Shown here: positions 51,794 to 60,215 of the stretch, piece after piece
How positions within the stretch are numbered: the stretch's first letter is position 1
Layout of the letters: every line of letters begins with the position of its first letter
Assembly (NCBI GenBank): GCA_963839285.1
Contig: CAWIUN010000010.1
Location: forward strand, 78,690 to 142,689
Reading direction: 5' to 3'
DNA length: 64,000 bases
Source of the DNA: DASSSQ01 sp963839285
Lineage (GTDB): Bacteria > Actinomycetota > Thermoleophilia > Gaiellales > Gaiellaceae
Translations under genes and position numbers: made by a program
Notes under the pieces: generated by a model
The model's input: only the letters and a program-made list of their open reading frames with translations
Database searches by the model: none
Told to the model about the DNA's origin: nothing

Positions 51794-52821
51794 ACCGGGT
51801 GGAACAGCATCCCGGAGAGGAGCTTCGGGTAGAAGAACGTCGTCTTCTGCGGCATGACGCCGCCGGCGGCGGCGCGCGCGGCGACCTGCTCGACCGTCAC
51901 CGGCCGCAGCAGGAAGGCGCCCTCGGCCTCGCCGCGGTCGACGGCGGCGACCGCCTCGGCCGCGACCGGCGCGTAGCCGACGACCTCCGCGTCGAGGCCC
52001 GCGACCGCCTCGGCGTCGAGCTCCGCGTCCGTCTCGATCCGGAAGTAGCGCCCGTCGCGATAGAGCACCGGGCCGGGCAGCGGCGAGGGCAGGTCGTCGA
52101 GCGGCGTCGCCGGCAGCTCGCCCAGCCCGCGGACGAGGCGATGGGTGGGGAAGACGACGACCCCGGGGGCGCGGGCGCTGACGAGGATCGCGAAGGTGTG
52201 CGTCGCGGAGGGCTCCTCCTCGGCGAAGGCGACCGCGGTCTCGTAGCGGTGGTGGCCGTCGGCGATCAGGAGCGGGACGTCGAGCGCCGGCTCGGCGCCG
52301 GGGATCCGCCAGAGCCGCGTCGTGACGCCGCCCTCCTCCGCCTCGAGGTCGGGCGCCCGCTGCGGCCGCGCCACGGGCGGCTCGGCGTCGTAGAGCAGGA
52401 AGATCGGCTCGAGCTGCGTCCGCGTCGCCCGCAGCAGCCGCAGGCGCCCCTCCTTGGGGCCGGCGTGCGTGCGCTCGTGCGGCAGCACCGCCCCGGTCGA
52501 GTACGGCTCGACGCGCACCGAGGCGGCGAAGCCCTCGCGGGTGCGGGCGATCCCGTCCGGACCGGTGTAGTCCTGGGCGACCCACCAGACGGCCGGCTCC
52601 TCCTCGACGAGAACGTGGTCGCGTCGCCAGGCCTCGAGGTCCGCGGCCGCCTGCTCCTCCGACTCGGGCAGCGTCAGATGGACGACGTTGTAGGGGCTCC
52701 GCGCCAGGTAGCGCGCGCGCTCCTGCGGCGAGATGACGTCGTAGGGCGGTGCCACGAGGTCGGCGAGCGGTCCGGCGGCGTCCCCGTAGCGGAGCGCGCG
52801 AAACGGGCGGATCTCGGGCAC
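51790..52821 (-). CDS. DUF1015 (SerK-related) protein
   Basis: 343 residues. Family blocks: IRPFRALRYG, VAPPYDVISPQERARYLARS, PYNVVHLTLPE, LPHERTHAGPKEGRLRLLRA, LLIADGHHRYETA (the DGHHRYE motif) and VMPQKTTFFYPKLLSG. Archaeal relatives are ADP-dependent serine kinases; bacterial function is not established. Start ATG 52821 faces the OB-HD gene across a 35-bp divergent spacer. Confidence 0.9.
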   Translation of the reverse strand: MPEIRPFRALRYGDAAGPLADLVAPPYDVISPQERARYLARSPYNVVHLTLPESEEQAAADLEAWRRDHVLVEEEPAVWWVAQDYTGPDGIARTREGFAASVRVEPYSTGAVLPHERTHAGPKEGRLRLLRATRTQLEPIFLLYDAEPPVARPQRAPDLEAEEGGVTTRLWRIPGAEPALDVPLLIADGHHRYETAVAFAEEEPSATHTFAILVSARAPGVVVFPTHRLVRGLGELPATPLDDLPSPLPGPVLYRDGRYFRIETDAELDAEAVAGLDAEVVGYAPVAAEAVAAVDRGEAEGAFLLRPVTVEQVAARAAAGGVMPQKTTFFYPKLLSGMLFHPV

Positions 52822-52856
52822 GGCTCGAGCCTAGACGAACCGTAGACTCCGTCGTC

Positions 52857-53676
52857 GTGGGCACGATCGCGGAGCTGGCGGAGGACCAGGTGGCCGAGGG
52901 CGTCTACGCGGTCGCACGCAAGCGGCGCCTGCGGACGCGGAACGGTGCGCCGTACCTGGCGCTCGAGCTCGTCGACCCGAGCGGGCGGATCGAGGCCCGC
53001 GTCTGGAACGACGTCGAGCTGCTGGACGGGCGCTTCGCCGAGGGCGACGCCGTCCGCGTGCTCGGCCGGGTCGAGCGCTACGGCGGCCGCCTCCAGCTCG
53101 ACGTGCGCTCGCTCGAGACGGCCCCGGACGACCCCTCCGGGCTCGCGCCCGCGATCCGGCGCGACGCCGAGGAGCTGCAGGGCTTCCTCGAGTTCCTGAG
53201 CGCGGAGGTCTCGCACCCCGGCCTGCAGGAGGTCGTCGCGCGCACGCTCGCCGACTGCGACCTGCGCGCCTTCCCGGCGACGCCGGACGGCCACCACTCC
53301 TACGCCGGCGGCCTGCTCGAGCACACCGTCGGCGTCGCGACGCTCTGCCGCGAGACGGCGCAGCTGCACCAGCGGCTCCGTGCCGACCTCCTGCTCGCCG
53401 CAGCCCTCCTCCACGACGTCGGGCGCACGCGCGAGCTGCGCCGCGGCCCGACGTTCGCGCCGACCGACGAGGGGCGGCTGCTCGGCCACGTCCACCTCGG
53501 CCTGCGCCTGGTCGAGGAGCGCGCGGGAGCCGCTCGACGACGCCGTGCGCGCGGAGCTGCTGCACGCGGTCGCCTCGCACCACGACGCGCGCGCGGCGCG
53601 GACGGCCGAGGCGGCGGTGCTCTACCACGCGAACCAGCTCGACGCAGTCGCGGCGCTCAGACCCGTCGGCGAATGA
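52857..53676 (+). CDS. OB-fold/HD-domain 3'-5' exoribonuclease, YhaM-like (frameshifted)
   Basis: GTG at 52857. N-terminal OB fold: VYAVARKRRLRTRNGAPYLALELVDPSGRIEARVWND type nucleic-acid binding (~residues 15-90). HD domain: HHSYAGGLLEHTVGVATLC, LLLAAALLHDVGRTREL (HD pair), HVHLGLRLVEER, break near 53520, then LLHAVASHHD. YhaM-type nucleases degrade RNA or ssDNA 3' ends. One indel restores the frame. Overlaps eamA by 4 bp. Confidence 0.86.
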
Positions 53677-54515
53677 ACGCGCTCGGGCTCGCCCTCGCCG
53701 CCAGCCTCGCCTGGAGCTTCGCCGACTTCGCCGGGCCGCTGAAGGGCCGCACCTACGGCGTCCTGACCGTGCTCCTGCTCGGCCAGGTCGCCGGCCTCGC
53801 GACGATCGGCGTCATCGTCGCGGCGAGCGGCCGCGGCCCGCACGGGGCCGGCATCCTCTGGGCGCTCCCGGCCGCCTTCTGCGGGACGCTCGGGCTCGCC
53901 GCCTTCTACCGCGGCATGCAGGTGGGGGCGATGAGCGTCGTCGCGCCGATCGCCGGCCTCGCCGCCGCGATCCCGGTGCTCTTCGGCGTCGCGCGCGGCG
54001 AGCGGCCGAGCCTGCTCGAGGGCGCGGGCATGGGCCTCGCGCTCGTCGGCGTCGTGCTCGCGTCGGTCGAGCCGCGCACGGGCGCGGCGCGCGAGCGGCG
54101 CGTCGCCGCGGGGGTCGGCCTGGCGCTCCTCGCCGCGCTCGGCTGGGGCTTCTACTTCCCGCCGATGCACGCGGCCGGCGAGGCGGACGTGATCTGGTCG
54201 GTGCTGCTCTTCCGGCTGGTCTCGGTCTCCGGGCTCGTGGCGGTCGCGCTCGTCGCACGGCCGCGGCTGCGCGTGCCGCCGCTCGACCTCTCGGTCGTCG
54301 CCGCCGCGGGCATCCTCGACATGGCCGGCAACTTCCTCTACGCGGGCGCGGCGGCCGAGCACGGCCTCGTCAGCGTCGTCTCGGTGCTCGCGTCGCTCTA
54401 CCCGGTCGGGACGATCCTGCTCGCGCGGGCCCTGCTCGGCGAGCGGATCTCGCGCCTGCAGGACGCCGGGGTCGTCCTGACGCTCGCAGGCATCGGCCTG
54501 ATCGCCGCCGGCTAG
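53673..54515 (+). CDS. EamA/DMT-family permease
   Basis: 280 residues, ten predicted membrane helices in two EamA halves. Examples are GVLTVLLLGQVAGLATIGVI, LPAAFCGTLGLAAFYRGMQ, VAPIAGLAAAIPVLFGVAR, GVGLALLAALGWGFYFPPM and VVSVLASLYPVGTILLARALLGERIS. Metabolite exporter type; substrate unknown. Coupled to the OB-HD gene by an ATGA overlap. Confidence 0.88.
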   Translation: MNALGLALAASLAWSFADFAGPLKGRTYGVLTVLLLGQVAGLATIGVIVAASGRGPHGAGILWALPAAFCGTLGLAAFYRGMQVGAMSVVAPIAGLAAAIPVLFGVARGERPSLLEGAGMGLALVGVVLASVEPRTGAARERRVAAGVGLALLAALGWGFYFPPMHAAGEADVIWSVLLFRLVSVSGLVAVALVARPRLRVPPLDLSVVAAAGILDMAGNFLYAGAAAEHGLVSVVSVLASLYPVGTILLARALLGERISRLQDAGVVLTLAGIGLIAAG

Positions 54516-54523
54516 GTCCCCGG

Positions 54524-55444
54524 TCAGACGTTGAAGCGCACGTTGAGCACGTCGCCGTCCTCGACGACGTAGGTCTTGCCCTCGAGCCGCTGCTGCCCGG
54601 CGCGGGCGGCCTCGGCATGCCCGCCGGCGGCGACGAGCTCGTCCCAGCGGAGCACCTCGCAGCGGATGAAGCCGCGCGCGATGTCGGTGTGGATCGTCGC
54701 CGCGGCGTCGAGGGCGGTCGAGCCGCGTCGCAGCGTCCAGGCCCGCGTCTCCTTCTCGCCCGCGGTGAAGAACGTGATCAGGTCGAGCTCGCCCGTCAGC
54801 CGCCGCACGACCTCCTCGAGCGCGGAGGCGCCCTCGCGGAACGCCGCCGCCTCCTCCTCGGGCAGCTGCGCGAGCTCGGACTCGAGCTGCAGGTCGATCC
54901 CGCCCGGCCCGTTCTCGACCGCGAGCAGCGGCTTCGACGTCAGCGGGTCGAGCTCGGGCGGCAGCTCGCCCTCCCAGTCGGAGAGGCTCGCGCCGGCGTC
55001 GAGGTGGGCGAGCAGCCGCTCCAGCTCCTCGGCCTCCTTCCGCACCTGCGGGTCGCCCGACTTCGCCTGCTTGGCGACGCGCTCGAGCCGCCGCTCGACG
55101 TGGTCGCGGTCGGCGACGAGGAGCTCGAGCCTGAGCGTCTCGAGGTCGTCGGCGGGGACCCGCGTGCCGGAGAAGCCGTCGAGGACGACGAGCAGCGCGT
55201 CGACCTGGCGCAGGTTGCCGAGGAGCTGCGGCCCGGTGCCGGGCACGTCGACGACCCGCACCGCCGCCGGCGTCACCTTCCGCGCGTGCACGACCTCGGC
55301 GAGCTGCTGCAGCCGCGGATCCGGAACCTGCGCCATGCCGACGTGCTCCTTGCCGGAGCCGTGCGCGTCCGTCCGCGTCAGGACGGTGAAGAGCGTCGTC
55401 TTGCCGGAGCTCGGCAGGCCGACGATGCCGACGTCGAGAGCCAC
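54524..55444 (-). CDS. YchF/DUF933-like OBG GTPase
   Basis: 306 residues, shorter than the ~363 of typical YchF. G1 GIVGLPSSGKTTLFTVLTR, G3 DVPG in RVVDVPGTGPQLLGNLRQVD, ALLVVLDGF, an alpha-helical coiled part, and a TGS domain: DLITFFTAGEKETRAWTLRRGS, AATIHTDIARGFIRCEVLRW and GKTYVVEDGDVLNVRFNV. GTG 55444. ATP-binding family member that associates with ribosomes. The first Fic-side repeat (55466) lies just upstream of its start. Confidence 0.88.
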   Translation of the reverse strand: MALDVGIVGLPSSGKTTLFTVLTRTDAHGSGKEHVGMAQVPDPRLQQLAEVVHARKVTPAAVRVVDVPGTGPQLLGNLRQVDALLVVLDGFSGTRVPADDLETLRLELLVADRDHVERRLERVAKQAKSGDPQVRKEAEELERLLAHLDAGASLSDWEGELPPELDPLTSKPLLAVENGPGGIDLQLESELAQLPEEEAAAFREGASALEEVVRRLTGELDLITFFTAGEKETRAWTLRRGSTALDAAATIHTDIARGFIRCEVLRWDELVAAGGHAEAARAGQQRLEGKTYVVEDGDVLNVRFNV

Positions 55445-55465
55445 GCGCAGAGGGTAGCCACGAGA

Positions 55466-55522
55466 AGTTTGGTACGTCGCAATAAGACTGACCTCTGCGT
55501 ACTCAACTGCTAGTTTGGTACG
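55466..55522. promoter_or_regulatory. Paired AGTTTGGTACG repeats upstream of the Fic gene
   Basis: AGTTTGGTACG occurs at 55466-55476 and 55512-55522 in the same orientation, 46 bp apart, in an AT-richer divergent spacer between YchF (start 55444) and Fic (start 55526). The second copy ends 3 bp before the Fic GTG, in a position to block initiation. Confidence 0.6.
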
Positions 55523-55525
55523 GCG

Positions 55526-56665
55526 GTGGCCCAAGAAGGACAACAAACCAAACCCGTTCGGGGTCGACCGAGCCGGCTGGTCGTCTTCGACCGTCTCGAT
55601 CGCGCGATCGAAGAGCTGACCAACGTCGGAGGTCTCCCTCGTCCCGAGGAAGCCGAGGCGATCTGGGAAGGCATTTGGTACGAGGAGACACACCACTCGA
55701 CAGCGATCGAGGGCAATACCTTGATTCTCAAGGAGGTGAAGCTCCTACTCGACGAGGGCCGCGCAGTCGGGCAGAAGGAGCTCGGCGAGTACCTCGAGGT
55801 TCAGGGCTATGCGGAGGCTGCCAGCTGGGTCTACAGGCAGGCACGGCGTGCCGGTGATTGGACGACCGACGACCTCGTCTCTACGACGGAGCTGCGGGAG
55901 ATCCATCGCAGAACCGTTGAGCCTGCCTGGCGGCACTTCCCTCCGCCCGATCACGACGAACGCGAAGGGCCTGGCTCGTTCCGGAAACACGACATCGAGC
56001 CGTTCGCCGGCGGCATGCGGCCCCCGCCCTGGCCGGATGTACCGCCCCTGATCGAGGACTGGCTCAAGGCAACCAGTCAGCTGCGGGACTACGCCGGGCA
56101 CTGGCGTCACACTGGCATGGCCCTCTCTGACCCCGGCGAGCACCCGATCGCCCATGTCGCCGCACTCCACGCAGCCTTCGAGCGGATCCACCCGTTTCGG
56201 GACGGAAACGGCAGGACCGGACGATTGGCGCTGAATCTGATGCTCGTGCGCCTGGGGTACCCCCCGGTGATCGTCTACAAGAAGGACAGGACGCGCTATC
56301 TCCGCGGTCTCGACCGTGCAGATCGCGGTGATCCCGCCCCGCTCGGAGAGCTGCTTGCCCGAGCGGTCATGAACGGCATCGACCGATTTCTGCTCCCCGC
56401 GCTGGCCGGACCGCACCGGATGATCCCGCTCAGCGCGCTTCCAGACGAGGAGCTTTCCTTGATCGCGCTGCGACGGGCCGCCGAACGAGGCCGCCTGAAG
56501 GCGTTGCGCCGTGCAGATCAGTGGTACTCGACGCGCCGCTGGGTCGACGAGTACAAGGCATCCCGCCTACGTGGGCGGCAGCGGCCGATCAAGACGCGTG
56601 CCCCCGGTCGAGGCGTGCCTGCCGACCAACTCCGGCTACCGCTCCTCGCACAAAAGGATCGCTGA
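55526..56665 (+). CDS. Fic-family AMPylator with winged-helix tail
   Basis: 379 residues. Catalytic loop RIHPFRDGNGRTGRLALNLM (HPFxxGNGRxxR). The inhibitory motif S-x-x-x-E-G-N is at the N-terminus, HHSTAIEGNTLILKEVKLL, as in class II Fic proteins, so it is probably self-inhibited. The last ~90 residues (LSLIALRRAAERGRLKAL, RRADQWYSTRRWVDEYKAS) look like a DNA-binding winged helix. It transfers AMP to hydroxyl side chains. Base composition is clearly lower in GC than its neighbours and codons such as ATT, TTG, GCA are used, suggesting acquisition. Convergent with the sigma gene. Confidence 0.9.
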   Translation: MAQEGQQTKPVRGRPSRLVVFDRLDRAIEELTNVGGLPRPEEAEAIWEGIWYEETHHSTAIEGNTLILKEVKLLLDEGRAVGQKELGEYLEVQGYAEAASWVYRQARRAGDWTTDDLVSTTELREIHRRTVEPAWRHFPPPDHDEREGPGSFRKHDIEPFAGGMRPPPWPDVPPLIEDWLKATSQLRDYAGHWRHTGMALSDPGEHPIAHVAALHAAFERIHPFRDGNGRTGRLALNLMLVRLGYPPVIVYKKDRTRYLRGLDRADRGDPAPLGELLARAVMNGIDRFLLPALAGPHRMIPLSALPDEELSLIALRRAAERGRLKALRRADQWYSTRRWVDEYKASRLRGRQRPIKTRAPGRGVPADQLRLPLLAQKDR

Positions 56666-56680
56666 AGACGACGGAGCGGG

Positions 56681-57265
56681 CTACGCCTGCTGCGCCTGCT
56701 CGCGCTCGGCGAACTGCTTCTGCAGCGAGGCGAGCGCCCGGTGCTGCAGCGACTTGATCGCGCCCTCGGTCTTGCCGAGGATCGTCGCGACCTCGCCGTT
56801 CGAGAAGTTGAAGACGAACTTGAGCGTCAGCACCTGCTGCTGCTCCGGCGAGAGCTCCTCGATCAGCTCCTGCATCGAGCGGCGCCCGATCGCGTGCAGC
56901 GCCTGCTCGGCCGCGGAGCTGCTCTCGTCGGGCGAAGGCTCGGGAACGTCCGCCTCGGGCTGCCAGCGGCGGCCGGCGCGGAAGTGGTCCATGGCGAGGT
57001 TGTGCGCGATCCGGAAGAGCCACGCGGAGAACGGCGCCGACTGCCAGCGGAAGCGGCCGATCGACTCGAGCATCTTCAGGAACGTCTGCGTCGTCAGGTC
57101 CTCGGCGTCGTGCTTGTTGCCGACGCTGACGTGCAGGTAGCTGTAGATGCGGTCGAAGTGGATCAGGTAGAGCTCCTCGAGCGCGTCGCGGTCGCCCTGC
57201 TGGGCGCGGTCCACGAGCGCGCGCATCTCCGGCCCCCGCTCGCCTCCCTTGGCGGTGTCGGTCAT
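56681..57265 (-). CDS. ECF-type sigma-70 factor
   Basis: 194 residues. Region 2: ALEELYLIHFDRIYSYLHV, DAEDLTTQTFLKMLES, FSAWLFRIAHNLAMDHFR. Region 4: LIEELSPEQQQVLTLKFVFNFSNGEVATILGKTEGAIKSLQHRALASLQ (helix-turn-helix). A ~25-residue acidic/Pro linker separates them. No anti-sigma gene is adjacent. Confidence 0.92.
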   Translation of the reverse strand: MTDTAKGGERGPEMRALVDRAQQGDRDALEELYLIHFDRIYSYLHVSVGNKHDAEDLTTQTFLKMLESIGRFRWQSAPFSAWLFRIAHNLAMDHFRAGRRWQPEADVPEPSPDESSSAAEQALHAIGRRSMQELIEELSPEQQQVLTLKFVFNFSNGEVATILGKTEGAIKSLQHRALASLQKQFAEREQAQQA

Positions 57266-57305
57266 CGCGAGAGGGATGCCCGGTGCGCGGCCGCGCCTAA
57301 CCGCG

Positions 57306-57545
57306 CTAGCCGGCGGTACCCGAGCCGAAGCCGACGCGCGCCTCCCGCGCGAAGCGCTTCAGGTAGTCGACGCGGCGGAGCACGATCGTGTAGCGGCCGT
57401 CCTCGGCGTCGATCCCGAAGGCGCCCTCCTCGCCGCGGCCGAGCGCCTGCTCGAGCTCCTCGGCAGCCTGGATCGGCACGAGCGCGCTCATGATCTGCCC
57501 TCCCTCGAAGCCGAGCTCGATCCGGATCCGGTCGTTCGTGCTCAT
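57306..57545 (-). CDS. Small conserved protein next to methylmalonyl-CoA epimerase
   Basis: 79 residues: MSTNDRIRIELGFEGGQIMS, ALVPIQAAEELEQALGRGEE, GAFGIDAEDGRYTIVLRRVD, YLKRFAREARVGFGSGTAG. Two beta strands flank an amphipathic helix. ATG overlaps the epimerase stop by 4 bp, so they form one unit. No family or function is recognised. Confidence 0.7.
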   Translation of the reverse strand: MSTNDRIRIELGFEGGQIMSALVPIQAAEELEQALGRGEEGAFGIDAEDGRYTIVLRRVDYLKRFAREARVGFGSGTAG

Positions 57546-57937
57546 CCACCCACCAGCTCGGTCAGGACCCCGTGCACGGAGTCGGGCTGCGCGAAGGCGA
57601 TCTCGTGGCCGAAGAGCCCGACGCGCGGCTCGGCGTCGATCAGCTCGACGCCCTGCTCGGCGAGGCTGCGCAGGTCGGCGCGGATGTCGTCGCTCGAGTA
57701 GGCGACGTGGTGCATGCCCGGGCCGCGGCGAGAGAGGAACCTGCCGACCGGCGTCTCCTGGTCTCCCGAGGCGAGCAGCTCGATCCGGTCGCCGCCGACG
57801 CGCACCATGACGCCGCGGAGGCCGTCCCCCTCGGCGCGCGACTCGACCGTCGCCCCGAAGAGCCGCTCGTAGGTCGCGACCGCCCGCTCGAGGTCGTCGA
57901 CCGCGAGGCCGACGTGGTTGATCCCGCGCACCGCCAC
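57542..57937 (-). CDS. mce: Methylmalonyl-CoA epimerase (VOC family)
   Basis: 131 residues. Metal ligands of the VOC fold: INHVGLAVDDLERAV (His), HHVAYSSDDIRADL (His), and VLTELVG near the C-terminus (Glu). Converts (R)- and (S)-methylmalonyl-CoA in propionyl-CoA metabolism. No mutase or carboxylase gene is present in the window. GTG start. Confidence 0.85.
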   Translation of the reverse strand: MAVRGINHVGLAVDDLERAVATYERLFGATVESRAEGDGLRGVMVRVGGDRIELLASGDQETPVGRFLSRRGPGMHHVAYSSDDIRADLRSLAEQGVELIDAEPRVGLFGHEIAFAQPDSVHGVLTELVGG

Positions 57938-57950
57938 GGGGCGATGCTAT

Positions 57951-59501
57951 CTACTGGAGGCCGTCGGGCGAGGCGGGCAGCGCGCGGATCGTCCCGACCG
58001 TGTCCGAGTGCGTCGCCTCCGGCTCGACGCCGGCGAAGAGCCCGAGCAGCTCGTCGCGGCTGAGCGTCTCCTTCTCGAGCAGCGAGACGGCGACCCGGTC
58101 GAGCGCCGGGCGGTGCTTGGTCAGGAGGCGGAGGGCCTCCTCGTAGGCGTGGTCGGTGAGCCGGGCCTGCTCGTTGTCACGTAGCCGCTTCGTCTCCTCC
58201 GAGAGCGCGTAGTTGTCGGCGCGCATCGTCCGCGAGGTGACCGACTCGGACATGCCCCACTCGAAGACCATCGAGCGGGCGATCTCGGTCACGCGCTCGA
58301 GGTCGTTGGCGGCGCCGTTCGTGACCCGGCCGAAGACGATCTGCTCGGCTGCGCGGCCCGCGAGCGCGATCGTCATCCAGTCGATCAGCTCCTCGCGCGT
58401 GTGCAGGTAGCGGTCCTCGGCGGGCAGGTTGAGCGTGTAGCCGAGCGCCTGGCCGCGGGCGACGATCGTCGCCTTCTGCACCGGGAAGGCGTCGCCCATC
58501 AGGTGGCTCATCAGCGCGTGGCCGCCCTCGTGGTAGGCGAGGATCCGCTTCTCCTTCTCGGTCACGACCTTCCGCTGCTGCATGCCCGCGACGACGCGCT
58601 CGACCGCGGCGTCGAAGTCGACGCGGCCGATCTGGTCCTTGTCGGTGCGGCCGGCGTGGATCGCGGCCTCGTTGCAGATGTTCGCGAGGTCGGCGCCGGT
58701 CAGGCCGGCGCACTGCCGGGCGATCAGCGCCAGCTCGACGTCGTCGGCGAGCGGCTTGCCGGTCGTGTGCACCTTCAGGATCGCCTCGCGGCCGGCCAGA
58801 TCGGGCTGACCGACGAGGATCTGGCGGTCGAAGCGGCCGGGACGGAGCAGGGCGGGGTCGAGGTCCTGGATCCGGTTCGAGGCGCCCATGACGACGACCT
58901 GCGCGCCGTTGTCGAAGCCGTCGAGCTCGACGAGGAGCTGGTTCAGGGTCTGGTCCTGCTCGCGGTGGAAGCCGCCGCCGGTGCGGGCGGTGCCGACCGC
59001 GTCGAGCTCGTCGATGAAGACGATCGCCGGCGCGTTCTTGCGGGCCTGCTCGAAGAGCTTGCGGATCCGGGCCGCGCCGAGGCCGGCGAACATCTCGACG
59101 AACGAGGAGGCGCTCTGCGAGTAGAAGCTGGCGCCGGACTCGTGCGCTACCGCCTTCGCGAGCAGCGTCTTGCCCGTGCCGGGGGGCCCGTAGAGGAGCA
59201 GCCCCTTGGGGACGCGGGCGCCGAGCCGCTCGAAGCGGGCCGGCTCGCGCAGGAAGTCGACGACCTCGTGCAGCTCGCTCTTCGCCTCCTCGAGCCCGGC
59301 GACGTCGTCCCAGCGCACCGAGGACGACGAGTGCGGCTCGATCGACTGCGGCTTCACGCGCGGCATCAGCGACATCGTCCGCCAGAGGAAGTAGACGATC
59401 AGCGCGAAGAAGCAGATCGGCAGCCAGAGCAGCAGGTCGTTCTGGAACTGGTCCCAGGTCGGGACACCGAAGGCGAGGGCGGCGGCCATCCGGTTCTCCA
59501 T
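57951..59501 (-). CDS. ftsH: FtsH-type AAA protease without periplasmic domain
   Basis: 516 residues. One N-terminal helix (LLLWLPICFFALIVYFLW) instead of two with an outer domain, then Walker A YGPPGTGKTLLAKAVAHESG, pore loop FVEMFAGLGAARIRKLFEQA, Walker B IVFIDELDAVGTAR, SRH ALLRPGRFDRQILVG, and metalloprotease LAYHEGGHALMSHLMGD with the late Asp in GAANDLERVTEIARSMV. Complete M41 protease. ATG at 59501 (GTG 59507 is alternative). Confidence 0.9.
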   Translation of the reverse strand: MENRMAAALAFGVPTWDQFQNDLLLWLPICFFALIVYFLWRTMSLMPRVKPQSIEPHSSSSVRWDDVAGLEEAKSELHEVVDFLREPARFERLGARVPKGLLLYGPPGTGKTLLAKAVAHESGASFYSQSASSFVEMFAGLGAARIRKLFEQARKNAPAIVFIDELDAVGTARTGGGFHREQDQTLNQLLVELDGFDNGAQVVVMGASNRIQDLDPALLRPGRFDRQILVGQPDLAGREAILKVHTTGKPLADDVELALIARQCAGLTGADLANICNEAAIHAGRTDKDQIGRVDFDAAVERVVAGMQQRKVVTEKEKRILAYHEGGHALMSHLMGDAFPVQKATIVARGQALGYTLNLPAEDRYLHTREELIDWMTIALAGRAAEQIVFGRVTNGAANDLERVTEIARSMVFEWGMSESVTSRTMRADNYALSEETKRLRDNEQARLTDHAYEEALRLLTKHRPALDRVAVSLLEKETLSRDELLGLFAGVEPEATHSDTVGTIRALPASPDGLQ

Positions 59502-59520
59502 CGGCACCGGCCGGGCGCGC

Positions 59521-60147
59521 CTAAAGCGCCGCGAGCACCTCGGCCGCGGTCGTGAAGACGACGCCCGCGCCGCGCCAGTCGGCGAGGCAGGCCGCCGTCC
59601 GCTCCCGGTCGAGGCCGCGTGCGGCGTCCTCGACGAAGCGGACGCGCCTGCCCCGCTGCAGGAAGCCGCGGATCGCCGCGTCGTCGCAGACGTCGGTGGC
59701 GACGCCGAAGACGACGAGCTCGTCCGGGTCGAGCGCGTCGAGCACGGCGCCCGTGTTCGGGTTCGTGAAGACGTCGAAGTTCTTCTTCAGGAGCAGCAGC
59801 TCGCGGTGGCCCGCGACGAGCTCGGGCACGAGGCCGGGCGGGTAGGGGAGCGCCGCGAGCGGCAGCGGGTCCGCCTGCTCGGTCTCGGGGATCTTCCGGG
59901 CCCCGCGCGTCCCGCGCAGGCAATGCGGCGGGTAGGTGTTCGAGAAGTCGGGCTCGTCCGAGATCTCCGGGTCGGTCAGCTCGTGGTCGTCGGCCGAGGC
60001 GACGTGCGGCAGCCCGGCCGCGCGGAAGCCCTCGACGAGCAGGCGCATCGCCGGGACCAGCTCCTCGGCCCCCGAGACGTACAGCTTGCCGTCGGGGAGC
60101 ATGAAGTCGACCTGCGTGTCGACGTCCCAGAGGACGGGGCCGGCCAT
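59521..60147 (-). CDS. pncA: Nicotinamidase / isochorismatase-family hydrolase
   Basis: 208 residues. Catalytic Asp LWDVDTQVDFMLPDGKLYV, metal His/Asp block ASADDHELTDP, Lys in LLLKKNFDVFTNP, and catalytic Cys GVATDVCDDAAIRGFLQRG. Placed 68 bp downstream of pncB on the same strand, so it likely converts nicotinamide to nicotinate for that enzyme. Confidence 0.85.
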   Translation of the reverse strand: MAGPVLWDVDTQVDFMLPDGKLYVSGAEELVPAMRLLVEGFRAAGLPHVASADDHELTDPEISDEPDFSNTYPPHCLRGTRGARKIPETEQADPLPLAALPYPPGLVPELVAGHRELLLLKKNFDVFTNPNTGAVLDALDPDELVVFGVATDVCDDAAIRGFLQRGRRVRFVEDAARGLDRERTAACLADWRGAGVVFTTAAEVLAAL

Positions 60148-60215
60148 GCGGGCATTCTCGCGCATGCAGGCTGCACCGGGGCGAGCACCGTGGTCTGCCG
60201 GAGAGGCGCCGGCCG

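Noticed and set aside
55674..55682. Third TTTGGTACG copy inside the Fic gene
   Set aside because: It encodes conserved residues (IWYEE) and could be chance; not counted as an operator.
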